A stretch of 48,713 nucleotides of DNA from Planctomycetia bacterium (lineage in GTDB: Bacteria; Planctomycetota; Planctomycetia; Pirellulales; Thermoguttaceae): contig JAUNMR010000013.1 of NCBI GenBank assembly GCA_030537455.1, positions 35,540 to 84,252 on the forward strand. The letters are read 5' to 3'. Numbering within the stretch: the first letter of the stretch is position 1; every line of letters begins with the position of its first letter. The position numbers and the translations under genes were made by a program. The notes beneath the pieces were generated by a model. It ran no database searches. It was not told where the DNA came from and was given only the letters and a program-made list of their open reading frames with translations. This document shows positions 17,262-25,396 of this stretch, piece after piece.

Positions 17262-18104
17262 TTACTGGTCAAAGACGCGTATGAATTTTGGCAAAGCGGT
17301 CTCGAAGTCGACGCCGTAGTTTCGTGGCGTCGGATTACGCAGGGTGGCGCGAATGGAGTCGAGGGTGAAGTCGGCGGCGATTTTAAAGGCTTCTGGCGCG
17401 CTCTTGCCACGCGCGAGCGCCGCGACGGTTGCACTAGAGAAAATATCGCCGGCGCCATGGTAGGAGCCGTCGATTCGTTCGTGAAAGTAGGTAAAGAATT
17501 CATTGGCTTGAACGTCGAGTCCGACTATGCCGTACTGATCCTTGGCGTATTCCACGCCTGTGATGGCGACCACGCGCGGTCCAAGTTCGGCCAGGCGGTA
17601 CAACGTCTGACAGACGTACTCTTCGCTGTATCCGGAGGGAATGTATTCGCGATCCAGTAGCGCGGCGACTTCTGTCATATTGGGCGCGATGTAATCGGCT
17701 TTAGCACAGAACTTTGCCATTCTTTTGGCGAAATGTTTGTCGAAACCGCTGTATAGTTTGCCGGCGTCGCCTAGTACCGGGTCGATAAAGACGAACTGAT
17801 CGTCTTGGCGGAAAGTCTCAATGAGGTTCTCGATCAGATCCATCTGCTCAAAGGAACCGAGATATCCGGTGTATATGGCGTCGAAGGTCACTCCGCTGAT
17901 GAGCCACTGGCGAACGATCGGGTTGATTTCGCCGGTAAGGTCGGCGAAAGTATAGCCGTGAAAGATTTCGTGCGTATGATTTGACAGAACTGCGGTCGGA
18001 AGCACACAGGTTTCCACTTGCGCGGCAGAAATAATCGGCAGCGCAACGGTTAGCGAACATTTTCCGACGCATGAGACGTCTTGAATGGTGAGTATTCGTT
18101 TCAT
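17262..18104 (-). CDS. Pyridoxamine/pyridoxal kinase
   Basis: A 280-residue ribokinase-fold enzyme that phosphorylates B6 vitamers (pyridoxal, pyridoxamine) with ATP in the salvage pathway of PLP. Typical features are the N-terminal RILTIQDVSCVGKCSLTVALPI-like substrate region (seen as IQDVSCVGKCS), VLPTAVLSNHT, the DPVLGDAGKLY segment, YIAPNMTE and the catalytic aspartate Asp220 in YHGAGDIFSS. It is closest to the PdxY/PdxK clade; which vitamer it prefers is not visible, so no symbol is given. The gene is monocistronic: a bidirectional terminator follows, and a gap of over 400 bp precedes it. Confidence 0.92.
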   Translation of the reverse strand: MKRILTIQDVSCVGKCSLTVALPIISAAQVETCVLPTAVLSNHTHEIFHGYTFADLTGEINPIVRQWLISGVTFDAIYTGYLGSFEQMDLIENLIETFRQDDQFVFIDPVLGDAGKLYSGFDKHFAKRMAKFCAKADYIAPNMTEVAALLDREYIPSGYSEEYVCQTLYRLAELGPRVVAITGVEYAKDQYGIVGLDVQANEFFTYFHERIDGSYHGAGDIFSSATVAALARGKSAPEAFKIAADFTLDSIRATLRNPTPRNYGVDFETALPKFIRVFDQ

Positions 18105-18560
18105 TTTAGCGACACGTGGGTCTCAGGGGCGCCACAATTGGAGCCGGTTCGTCTTGACTAAGCTATTATAGCGCTCAAGCGCCTCATGTAGAACAGTCGT
18201 TTGAGAAGTTTTCTCAAAGAGTGGATTTCGCCTGGTAAATCGAAAGACCGAGTATGCGCGACGTCTACAGTTGCTTTGATACAAAAACGTTAAAGTCGAG
18301 TATGTTACAAATAGTTAATTGGTAATATAATATAAATAATATCTATATGCAAATATGAATAACTATAGATTTGAAAAAATTAAAAATAATATCTAAAATT
18401 ACTTGCACAAATTTATAAAATGGATTATAAATGTATACAGAGAAATGTTAAGTTAGATGTTGTTCTTTTTTAACTTTATCTACGACCATGACAAACTCAT
18501 AATAACCCGTGCGTCGGCGTGTGATCGCAAGCGCGAACAACTATTAGGAAGGCGAGCGTT
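18105..18560. other. Gap with AT-rich island (about 18290-18480)
   Basis: Between divergent genes. The stretch 18301-18420 contains only 17 G or C bases in 120, far below its surroundings. It has many TATAAT-like words but no frame of note and no tRNA. It may be a promoter/UP-element region for the lipoprotein gene, a curved-DNA or nucleoid-protein site, or a remnant of foreign DNA. Confidence 0.6.
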
Positions 18561-19070
18561 ATGGTAATGAATAGACTTTGTCGAATATTGTTTTGTTTTC
18601 TATGTCTAACGTTGGCAGTTGGTTGTGGCAAGTCGCGTCCCAAGGACATGCCGAAGACTTATCCGTTCAAGGTAAAGGTGGTCGACGGTTCTCGACCGAT
18701 TGAAGAGGTCCACGTCGTATTGATTTACGATCAAAGTCCTGCGATTTCCGGCACGACCGACAAGAGCGGCGTGGCGGAATTGTATACGACGCTACAGGGT
18801 TATACGGTCAAAGGGGCGCCGAGCGGTTCGTTTCGTGTGACGTGCCGGAAAGATCCGAACGTGGAGCATTGGAAGACCGCTCAGGAGCGTGCGGAGATGA
18901 ATCCGGGCGAGGCGTCGGAGTATTTCGAGCAATGGCAAGCGAAGGTCGACGCGGCGCCTCGTGAAGTCCCCAAAATTTGGAGCGACTTTGACCAGACGCC
19001 TCTGACGTTGACGATCACCGATCGTGGCGGAGAAGTCGTGTTCGACGTGGACGGAGCCGCTAACGACTAG
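18561..19070 (+). CDS. Small lipoprotein with beta-sandwich-like domain
   Basis: A 169-residue predicted lipoprotein: a short basic start, hydrophobic core and lipobox LAVGC with Cys22. The mature part (PFKVKVVDGSRPIEEVHVVLIY, TTDKSGVAELYT, APSGSFRVTCRKDP, read as separate pieces) resembles the transthyretin/carboxypeptidase-regulatory type of beta sandwich common in planctomycete lipoproteins next to DUF1559 genes. Function is unknown. ATG 18567 is an alternative start two codons in; AGGAAGGCGAG precedes both. It lies 170 bp before the DUF1559 gene on the same strand, and such pairing is common in this phylum. Confidence 0.82.
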   Translation: MVMNRLCRILFCFLCLTLAVGCGKSRPKDMPKTYPFKVKVVDGSRPIEEVHVVLIYDQSPAISGTTDKSGVAELYTTLQGYTVKGAPSGSFRVTCRKDPNVEHWKTAQERAEMNPGEASEYFEQWQAKVDAAPREVPKIWSDFDQTPLTLTITDRGGEVVFDVDGAAND

Positions 19071-19239
19071 CGTACTTGCTAACGCGTGTGAATTCTTTTC
19101 GTAATCTCGTGGAATATATAGTGTTATATAGCGTCGATCTTGTCCAAATAAGAATCGGCGCGAATCTTTTCTGACGTGGTTTGTCTGGCGTGTAACCGCG
19201 GATAGACCAGAGGTATCATTAACAAATCGGGAGCGCTCT

Positions 19240-20358
19240 ATGAAATGTTCTAATCATCATTGTAGCGTGCGATCACAGGGGTTTACCTTGGTGGAACTCC
19301 TTGTCGTCATTGCAATTATCGGTATTTTAATTGGGCTTTTGCTGCCGGCGGTACAGGCGGCACGCGAGGCGGCGCGTCGTATGCAGTGCACGAACAATTT
19401 GAAGCAAATTGGCTTGGCTCTGCACAACTATCATGACACGCACAACGACTTTCCCCCGGTGCGTACCTCGCCGAGCGACGACCAGCGCGGTCTGGCCGCC
19501 GCCTGGGGGTGCGTGAGTTTTTACGTGGCGCTCTATCCGTTCATGGAACAGACGTCGCGCTGGGATCGTGTCATGGCAGAGGCGGACGAGGCTCATTTGT
19601 TCCGTAGTTGGAGTCAGGTCTGGCGGTGTGCTGGCGAGCAGTTCCGCGATCCGATTACCATGCTCGCGTGTCCGAGTGATCCTTACGGTAAGGTCAAGTC
19701 GCACATTAACAATTGCCAGCGTTCAAACTATAGCGGCTCGCTAGGGGACGCAACGGTGAATGCGAGCGAGACCGGTAAGAATAAGCGCGGTTTCTTTCCC
19801 GGCGGAATTGGGTGTCGACCGGCGGTGTACGGCGGCGTTCAGTGTAACAGCATGTCGTCGATGGTCGACGGGACGTCGAACACGCTTGCGATCATCGAGA
19901 CGGCTTGTGGCGGCATGGCGGGTACCGACCGCATTAAGGGCGGCGCTATTCTCTTCAACGGCTCCCCCTCGGGGTGTTTGGCCCAAGTGAATACGAACGA
20001 CCGCACTGTATACGTGAGCGGATCGTATATTAGTAGCGTTCACGGCGAGGCGCACACGGACGGTCGACCGCGTATTCTGTGCGTAACAACGGTTCTTCCT
20101 CCGAACTCGCCCTCCTGCGCGACCGATATTTCCAACCCGGGCTGGGGTTGGGGATATATGAGCGCGTCGAGTTACCATGGCGGAGGTGTGAACGGTCTGC
20201 GCGCCGACGGTTCTGTGGGGTTCTATTCCGAGACGATCGATTGTGGCGCTCAGTTGGGAACCACCGATTACACGACGAAAGATCCGACCGGTAAAAGTCC
20301 GTTCGGCGTCTGGGGCGCGCTCGGTTCGATTAATGGCGGCGAGACGAAATTGATCTAG
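19240..20358 (+). CDS. DUF1559 pseudopilin-like protein (H-X9-DG)
   Basis: A 372-residue protein of the planctomycete DUF1559 family. The N-terminus is a type IV prepilin-like leader: cleavage expected between Gly14 and Phe15 ([11 protein letters not shown]), with the conserved Glu five residues into the mature protein (Glu19), then a hydrophobic helix and [24 protein letters not shown] sequence. Near the C-terminus is the H-X9-DG signature (His, nine residues, then ADGSVGF). These proteins are likely processed by a prepilin peptidase and displayed on the cell envelope; their role is unknown. GGGAG sits seven bases before ATG 19240. Planctomycete genomes typically carry many copies, so one gene says little about function. 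Confidence 0.95.
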   Translation: MKCSNHHCSVRSQGFTLVELLVVIAIIGILIGLLLPAVQAAREAARRMQCTNNLKQIGLALHNYHDTHNDFPPVRTSPSDDQRGLAAAWGCVSFYVALYPFMEQTSRWDRVMAEADEAHLFRSWSQVWRCAGEQFRDPITMLACPSDPYGKVKSHINNCQRSNYSGSLGDATVNASETGKNKRGFFPGGIGCRPAVYGGVQCNSMSSMVDGTSNTLAIIETACGGMAGTDRIKGGAILFNGSPSGCLAQVNTNDRTVYVSGSYISSVHGEAHTDGRPRILCVTTVLPPNSPSCATDISNPGWGWGYMSASSYHGGGVNGLRADGSVGFYSETIDCGAQLGTTDYTTKDPTGKSPFGVWGALGSINGGETKLI

Positions 20359-20411
20359 CCTCGTAAAGCACGACTCTAACGCGTTGGCGCACAACGCGAC
20401 TAATCGTATAG

Positions 20412-20452
20412 GCGCGGCGTCTGTCGGAGTACAGGCGTCGCGCTTTCTATTT
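20412..20452 (+). terminator. Terminator after DUF1559 gene
   Basis: A 13-bp GC-rich stem (GCGCGGCGTCTGT with ACAGGCGTCGCGC, two G-U pairs, loop CGGAGT) followed by TTTCTATTT, 53 bases after the stop codon. Confidence 0.75.
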
Positions 20453-20461
20453 GTGCGTCTG

Positions 20462-20490
20462 TTGACGTATAGCGCTCTATCGATTATACT
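20462..20490 (+). promoter_or_regulatory. Sigma70-like promoter for the cbiMQO genes
   Basis: TTGACG (20462-20467), exactly 17 bp, then TATACT (20485-20490). It is directly downstream of the DUF1559 terminator and implies a short leader of about 45 nt, too short for a cobalamin riboswitch. Confidence 0.7.
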
Positions 20491-20541
20491 GGCGTGCGGA
20501 GGCGATTTCCTTCTTTTGGCTTAATCACAAAGGCGGTTTGA

Positions 20542-21654
20542 ATGCATATTCCAGAAAACTACCTGAGCGTATCGACGTCGTTGGTTCTTACAGCCGCGAT
20601 GGTTCCCGTGTGGCGCCGAGCGGTCAAACGCGTATCGCGCGAGTTTCCTCGTGAGCGTTTTTCAGCGCTAGGGGTAGGCGCGGCGTTTGCTTTTCTGACA
20701 ATGATGTTCAATATTCCACTTCCCGGCGGTACAACTGGTCATGCGGTAGGCGGAACGGTTCTGGCGACGCTTCTTGGACCGGAGGCGGCTTGTCTTGCGT
20801 TGACGATAACTCTTGCGATACAAGCTCTTCTTTTTGGGGACGGCGGCGTACTGGCGTTTGGCGCCAATTGCTTTAATATGGCGTTTCTTCTTCCTTATTC
20901 CGGGTATTACAGTTATGTGCTTTTGCGTCGAGTTTTGGGCGTACGTTCTGCTACGACGCCTGATGAGAACGCGCGACCATTGAGTCTAAAGGATCTTATC
21001 GCGCTGGGCTTGGCGTCCTATCTAGGTATTAACGTCGCGGCTCTTGCGGCGGGCGTTGAGTTTGGGATTCAGCCCTTGCTCTTTACCGACGCTAGTGGTC
21101 AAGCGCTGTATTGTCCGTACCCATTGGCGGTCGCAGTTCCCGCGATGGCGCTGGGGCATTTGACTTTCTTTGGTTTGGCGGAAGTTATTTTCTCCTTGGG
21201 CTTTTACGCCTTTGTCGCGCGTACCGCGCCTAACTTTGCCACGAACGGCGCGTTCTTTCCTCAGCTCAACGAGACCGAGGAGGTTGAGGACACGACGGAG
21301 TCTCCGGAGCAAGACGGTCAGACGTCGCCACGCCGTAAACGCTTTGACGCCGTTTATTTGCTACTAGCCGCGCTCATAGCGCTTGCGCCCCTGGGACTGC
21401 TTGCACAGGGTACGGCTTGGGGCGAGTGGGGAGTGGAAGAGGTCGCGGAACTTGCCGAAGACGGCGCCGTACTGGGGTATACCCCCAGAGGTATGCAGGA
21501 AGGCTTTCAGTGGATCGCGCTACTGCCTGATTATGCCGTGGCAGGCGTGCCAGACTGGTGCGCCTATCCGCTGTCGGCTCTCGCTGGCGTCGCGATTGCG
21601 ATCATACTCTTTAAATTAAGCGCGTTCTTTCTTTTCTCACGACGTACGATGTAG
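20542..21654 (+). CDS. cbiM: Cobalt/nickel ECF transporter, CbiM with PDGLE-like C-terminus
   Basis: Substrate-binding membrane subunit of an energy-coupling factor transporter for Co2+ or Ni2+. The N-terminus MHIPENYLS carries the metal-coordinating Met1-His2 start of the family. Further landmarks are FNIPLPGGTTGHAVGG and LLFGDGGVLAFGANCFNMA. Several membrane helices follow to about residue 235. After a charged linker (about 236-270) come two more helices (LLLAALIALAPLGLLA and AYPLSALAGVAIAIILFK) as in CbiM fusions with a PDGLE (CbiN-like) tail, which explains the 370-residue length. First gene of a tight operon; the next ATG is three bases after the stop. Confidence 0.92.
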   Translation: MHIPENYLSVSTSLVLTAAMVPVWRRAVKRVSREFPRERFSALGVGAAFAFLTMMFNIPLPGGTTGHAVGGTVLATLLGPEAACLALTITLAIQALLFGDGGVLAFGANCFNMAFLLPYSGYYSYVLLRRVLGVRSATTPDENARPLSLKDLIALGLASYLGINVAALAAGVEFGIQPLLFTDASGQALYCPYPLAVAVPAMALGHLTFFGLAEVIFSLGFYAFVARTAPNFATNGAFFPQLNETEEVEDTTESPEQDGQTSPRRKRFDAVYLLLAALIALAPLGLLAQGTAWGEWGVEEVAELAEDGAVLGYTPRGMQEGFQWIALLPDYAVAGVPDWCAYPLSALAGVAIAIILFKLSAFFLFSRRTM

Positions 21655-21657
21655 TCC

Positions 21658-22479
21658 ATGGAGAACCACACAAAGATTCCCGAGTGGTTGAGCGTTCCTC
21701 AAGAGTATAGCGCGCCTCGCGATCATGACGCCTTTTTGCGTCGTAGCGCCGAAGGATTGCGCTATGTCTTGTCGCGTGCGCGTCGTAGCGCTTATCATGG
21801 GGGACGTTGGTCCTTCTCTCCGCCGACTAAACTGGCGCTAACGCTTTTAACGATAGGTTTCGTCTCCGCGGCTAGTAATTTTGCATTTGTGGAAGCGGTC
21901 GGCGTGGCGCTACTTGTCATGCTGGCGCGTTACGACGGCTCGCGTATCGCGCGTACTGTGGCGTTGCCGATTCAAGCGACAATTTTTTCTTCCCTGATTC
22001 TAGCGCCTGCGCTTCTTTGGGGGCAAACGCACGCCTTTTGGGTGGTTCCCTGCAAGACGTTTGTGGCGACCACGGCGCTTTCAATGCTCTCGAGCACAAC
22101 GAATTGGAATCGCTTTACTTGCGCCTTTAAGACCCTTGGCGCTCCTGACTCTTTGGTCTTTATTTTTGATTTAACGCTGAAATACGTGGTTCTCCTGTGC
22201 GAGATTTGTGTCGACACGATAACAGCGGCGCAGTTGCGTTCGGTTGGTCGTAATCGGCACAAGGCGCGTTCCCTCGGCGGGGTGATCGGCGTTGGCTTTC
22301 TACATGCGCAAGACCATGCACGAGAACAGTTTGACGCAATGACGTGTCGTTGTTTTTCAGGTAATTACCGTCGTTTTACCGCGCCATGGCGTCTTGCCGA
22401 TACGTTCGGCGTGGGGTTGATCGTTCTAGAACTTATTTTATTTTCCTATTTAGAGTACGTGATCCGATGTTCAAATTAG
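21658..22479 (+). CDS. cbiQ: ECF transporter transmembrane (T) subunit, CbiQ-type
   Basis: A 273-residue membrane protein that couples the ATPase to CbiM. After a 45-residue cytosolic start it shows FSPPTKLALTLLTIGFV, three or four further hydrophobic helices, and the cytoplasmic coupling region (FDLTLKYVVLLCEICVDTITAAQLRSVG, seen in parts) with the conserved Ala-Arg-like coupling helix sequence near 210-250 (QFDAMTCRCFSG). Sequence conservation in this family is low, so the assignment leans on topology and on its position between cbiM and cbiO. Its last 13 bases overlap the ATPase gene start. Confidence 0.88.
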   Translation: MENHTKIPEWLSVPQEYSAPRDHDAFLRRSAEGLRYVLSRARRSAYHGGRWSFSPPTKLALTLLTIGFVSAASNFAFVEAVGVALLVMLARYDGSRIARTVALPIQATIFSSLILAPALLWGQTHAFWVVPCKTFVATTALSMLSSTTNWNRFTCAFKTLGAPDSLVFIFDLTLKYVVLLCEICVDTITAAQLRSVGRNRHKARSLGGVIGVGFLHAQDHAREQFDAMTCRCFSGNYRRFTAPWRLADTFGVGLIVLELILFSYLEYVIRCSN

Positions 22480-23147
22480 AGTCTGTGAGCTATTCGTACC
22501 AGGACGGAATCCATGCTCTTCGCGAGGTCGTCTTGCATGTGAAGCGCGGCGAGGCGGTGGCGCTCATGGGCGCTAATGGTTGCGGTAAGACGACCTTATT
22601 GCGTATGCTCAACGGTTTGGTCTTTCCTCAGAGCGGTCGTTATTATTTCGACGGCGATCAGATCAATCGTAAGAGTTTACACGACATACAGTTTTCAAAA
22701 GAGTTTCATCGTCGTGTGGGTTATGTCTTTCAGAACGCCGACGCACAGCTGTTTTGCGGTAGCGTTGAGGATGAAATCGCGTTTGGTCCACGTCAGCTGC
22801 AGGAGTCAGAGGAATTCTGTCGCGAGCGCGTTGACGATTGTTTGAAACTATTGCAGATTGAGCATTTACGTCGTCGCGCGCCCTATGCGCTCTCCGGAGG
22901 CGAGAAGCGTAAAACGGCGTTCGCTTGCGTTTTAGCGCTTAATCCCGACGCGCTAACTGCAGACGAGCCATTGGCGGGCCTCGACCCTGCGTCCCAGCAG
23001 AAGATCCTCGAGCTTTTACAATCGTTACGCGCCGCTGGCAAGACGCTAATCTTTGCGACGCATAACGAGGCGTTGGCGAAGGAGGTCGCCGACACGCGCG
23101 TGACAATGGAGCAGGGGCGAATCGTCGACGTTTCGCCGATTCGCTGA
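22467..23147 (+). CDS. cbiO: ECF transporter ATPase, CbiO-type
   Basis: ABC ATPase that powers cobalt/nickel uptake with CbiM and CbiQ. The 226-residue protein has Walker A GANGCGKTT (35-43), Q-loop in VGYVFQNADAQLF, signature LSGGEKRK, Walker B ending in ALTADEPLAGLD and the switch histidine in FATHNEAL. The frame is open back to 22386, but that extension lies wholly inside cbiQ; ATG 22467 (FKLESVSYSY) matches the family and gives a 13-bp overlap consistent with translational coupling. Last gene of the operon, followed by a strong hairpin. Confidence 0.95.
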   Translation: MFKLESVSYSYQDGIHALREVVLHVKRGEAVALMGANGCGKTTLLRMLNGLVFPQSGRYYFDGDQINRKSLHDIQFSKEFHRRVGYVFQNADAQLFCGSVEDEIAFGPRQLQESEEFCRERVDDCLKLLQIEHLRRRAPYALSGGEKRKTAFACVLALNPDALTADEPLAGLDPASQQKILELLQSLRAAGKTLIFATHNEALAKEVADTRVTMEQGRIVDVSPIR

Positions 23148-23150
23148 TAA

Positions 23151-23200
23151 AACAAACGCGCTGAACTCTCGACGGAGAACTCAGCGCGTTTGTTATTTGC
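23151..23200. terminator. Bidirectional terminator between cbiO and metallophosphoesterase
   Basis: A 14-bp perfect stem (AACAAACGCGCTGA with TCAGCGCGTTTGTT) around a 16-base loop, with TTATTTGC following on the plus strand and TTTTATCAGC on the minus strand. Confidence 0.8.
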
Positions 23201-23244
23201 ATTTGTCAATTTTGCGACGTTTGTCTAGGGAAGCGCCACGTGTG

Positions 23245-25284
23245 TTATTCTTCGCTCTGCTTGGTTAGGTTTTGCACCTGGCTTTCGGACAGGGCCCAGG
23301 CGTAGAGACGCGCACGAGCGATTCTACCGGTGAAGTAAGAAGAACCGTCGCCGTTAGCAGCGATATCGGAGCCGACGCAGAACGCTTGCGTCGAGCTACC
23401 GCTGGGATGTGTCAGTCTGCCCCTGACCTTGCGACTGGCGACGAGTTTGCCGTCGACGTACAGTCGCGACTCTTGCCCGTCGTAGACGCCGTAAACGTCG
23501 TGGTAACGTTTCGGTTCGATCGGCGCGGCGATGATTTCATAGCGACCATTGACGCAAGCCCAGAATTGAATTTCTTTTTTAGGACCGTTAAGTTCCAGGC
23601 AGACGCCGGCGTTTTCGGTGTTGGCGAAAATATCGTCACAGCCCTTGGGGTATTCCTCGAAATAGAATTTAGCGTTGATGGTAGCGCGTCGTAGTCTGCG
23701 ATAATCGTCGTCGTTACATTGGATTTTAACTCTGTCGTCTTTTCCGTTGAAGATTCCAACGTAAGCGCCGTTGAGCAAAGGTTCTGCGACGACTTTCGGA
23801 TCGCCGAAGACTTCTATGTTCTTAGGCTCCTGATTGTTGAAGCGCGCGAGGTTCTGCGCGCCGTCCTTTTCGAAGCGCACGTCGATGAAGTTCGCTTGAG
23901 GCGTCGGAGCGTTGCGGTCGACGGTTCCGTCTTCCTCTGCAGTGGTAAAGCTAGCGTTGAGAACCTCTTGCGATTCTTTGAAGAAGGGGTTTAGCGCGAC
24001 GATTTTCGCCTTGTAAGTCGTAGCGGGATCAAGCGCGTCGAGCTCGGTCGTCATGACCTTGGGGCAATCTTTGAAGTAATACTGCGACCAGAAGTATTGC
24101 GATGGGATATCGTCGTCTTGGGCGATTTGCGAGTCAGCTTTTTCGAGGTCGACACGATAGCTATGCACCACGTCTGGACAGGTCGCTTGTGGGAATCTGA
24201 GTTTGACAGCGTCGAATTCGACGTCGAGAACATCGACGCTGGCGTCGTCGTCCCATTTCGGAGCTGCTGAGGTTTGGTATCGTTCGTCCGTATAGAGCGC
24301 GGGACTCGGATCGTTCGGGGACTTAACGTAGTAGACGACGTCGAAGAAGGAGTTGGTGATCAGATCGTAGGGTTTGAGTACGACGCTGTTGTCGCGTCGT
24401 ACCTCGACCATGTACATTTGCGCGGCTTTATTGCATCCGGGCGGGAACTTGTTGTATTTTCCTCCTTCTCCCCCCATTTCGAAATAGCTGAGGGTGCCTG
24501 TGCCGAAGGCGGTGAAACCGCCCTGCCATGCCGATCTTGGGTCGTTAATCGGGTAGTGGGAATGACCGGAGAAATTAATCACGCGCGGGTAATTCGAAAG
24601 GATCGGATAGAGGTCGGCAATTCCCCAGCAGTCTTCTCCACGACTACCGTATACGGTCGGTGTAACGTGGTAATGCTGGAAGGTAAAGACCGGCTTGTCG
24701 TCGCTTGAGGCCATGGCGTCGTCGAGCGCCTCTTGGTACCACTTTAAGGCGTATTGGAAGTCGCCATTACGATTGCTTCCTTTGTCGGGCGAGAGTGCGA
24801 TAAAACGGTAACCCTTGACGTCGTAGACTTTATTGGAATCGCGTTCGAAGATTTCTTCCCATCTTTTCTTATTTCCGCTAATGAATTCGTGATTGCCCAT
24901 ACACAGCACGGTCTGCGTACCGGGTCGAATTCCTTTGTCCATAACGTCTTTGAAGATCGCAAGTTCATCGTCGAAGCCGTGATCAGAGAAGTCGCCCGCT
25001 ACGAGCATGGCGTCGAAGTCGGCGTACGCCTGCGTGGCGGAGTAGTCGTACATGAACTGGATTGCGCGCTCAAATCGATCGACCTCCGCGACGTTACGGT
25101 TTGATTTGAGGTGAACGTCGCTAAGCGCGGCGAAACGCAAAACAACCTCGGCGTCTGTGGAATCGCTTGCGAGCGTTTCCGCAAAGGTTTGCGCCGACAT
25201 GCAGAAAAGTGAGGAACCGAGCGCAATACGCTTGATAAAGGCACGCCGAGACAGATCGGTCGAGTTTGAAAAAGTCATGAACAC
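23245..25284 (-). CDS. TAT-exported metallophosphoesterase with LamG-like C-terminus (paralogue 1)
   Basis: A 679-residue secreted enzyme. The N-terminus has a twin-arginine motif (SRRAFIKRIALGSS). The calcineurin-like metallophosphoesterase domain (about 48-290) has all five metal-ligand blocks: SDVH (Asp56, His58), VAGDFSDHG, CMGNHEF, FQHYHV and SGHSH. A central fibronectin-like region (about 350-470) precedes a C-terminal LamG-like domain (about 495-675) with YGVYDGQESRLYVDGKLVASR and GRIARARLYAWALSESQV. Substrate is unknown; phosphodiesters or phosphorylated polymers outside the cell are possible. It is a clear full-length paralogue of 31952-33955. A codon later ATG (MTF) is an alternative start at 25278. 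Confidence 0.9.
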   Translation of the reverse strand: MFMTFSNSTDLSRRAFIKRIALGSSLFCMSAQTFAETLASDSTDAEVVLRFAALSDVHLKSNRNVAEVDRFERAIQFMYDYSATQAYADFDAMLVAGDFSDHGFDDELAIFKDVMDKGIRPGTQTVLCMGNHEFISGNKKRWEEIFERDSNKVYDVKGYRFIALSPDKGSNRNGDFQYALKWYQEALDDAMASSDDKPVFTFQHYHVTPTVYGSRGEDCWGIADLYPILSNYPRVINFSGHSHYPINDPRSAWQGGFTAFGTGTLSYFEMGGEGGKYNKFPPGCNKAAQMYMVEVRRDNSVVLKPYDLITNSFFDVVYYVKSPNDPSPALYTDERYQTSAAPKWDDDASVDVLDVEFDAVKLRFPQATCPDVVHSYRVDLEKADSQIAQDDDIPSQYFWSQYYFKDCPKVMTTELDALDPATTYKAKIVALNPFFKESQEVLNASFTTAEEDGTVDRNAPTPQANFIDVRFEKDGAQNLARFNNQEPKNIEVFGDPKVVAEPLLNGAYVGIFNGKDDRVKIQCNDDDYRRLRRATINAKFYFEEYPKGCDDIFANTENAGVCLELNGPKKEIQFWACVNGRYEIIAAPIEPKRYHDVYGVYDGQESRLYVDGKLVASRKVRGRLTHPSGSSTQAFCVGSDIAANGDGSSYFTGRIARARLYAWALSESQVQNLTKQSEE

Positions 25285-25313
25285 GCCTCCTAGTGGATAG
25301 AACTTGCTTTATG

Positions 25314-25337
25314 CGACGCCAAGGCGCCTTGGCGTCG
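25314..25337. promoter_or_regulatory. 24-bp perfect palindrome before metallophosphoesterase gene
   Basis: A perfect 12+12 palindrome; its centre reads CCAAGGCGCCTTGG. It lies about +4 to +27 relative to the start predicted from the minus-strand promoter at 25348-25375, where a repressor operator or an mRNA hairpin would act. It could instead be the upstream gene's transcription end, but no U-tract follows. Confidence 0.55.
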
Positions 25338-25347
25338 TACAGACGTA

Positions 25348-25375
25348 ATTTTAACACGGTCTGTGACAAATTCAA
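25348..25375 (-). promoter_or_regulatory. Candidate promoter for metallophosphoesterase 1
   Basis: On the minus strand TTGAAT, a 16-bp spacer and TAAAAT, just upstream of the 24-bp palindrome. Hexamers match consensus at four and five of six positions. Confidence 0.4.
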
Positions 25376-25396
25376 ATCTTGGGGGCGCGTTGGCGA

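Noticed and set aside
18290..18480. Insertion sequence remnant
   Set aside because: No terminal inverted repeats, target duplication or transposase fragment, only AT-rich sequence.
20359..20541. Possible cobalamin riboswitch before cbiM
   Set aside because: No B12-box-like sequence, and the leader after the promoter is only about 45 nt. The hairpin there ends the DUF1559 gene.
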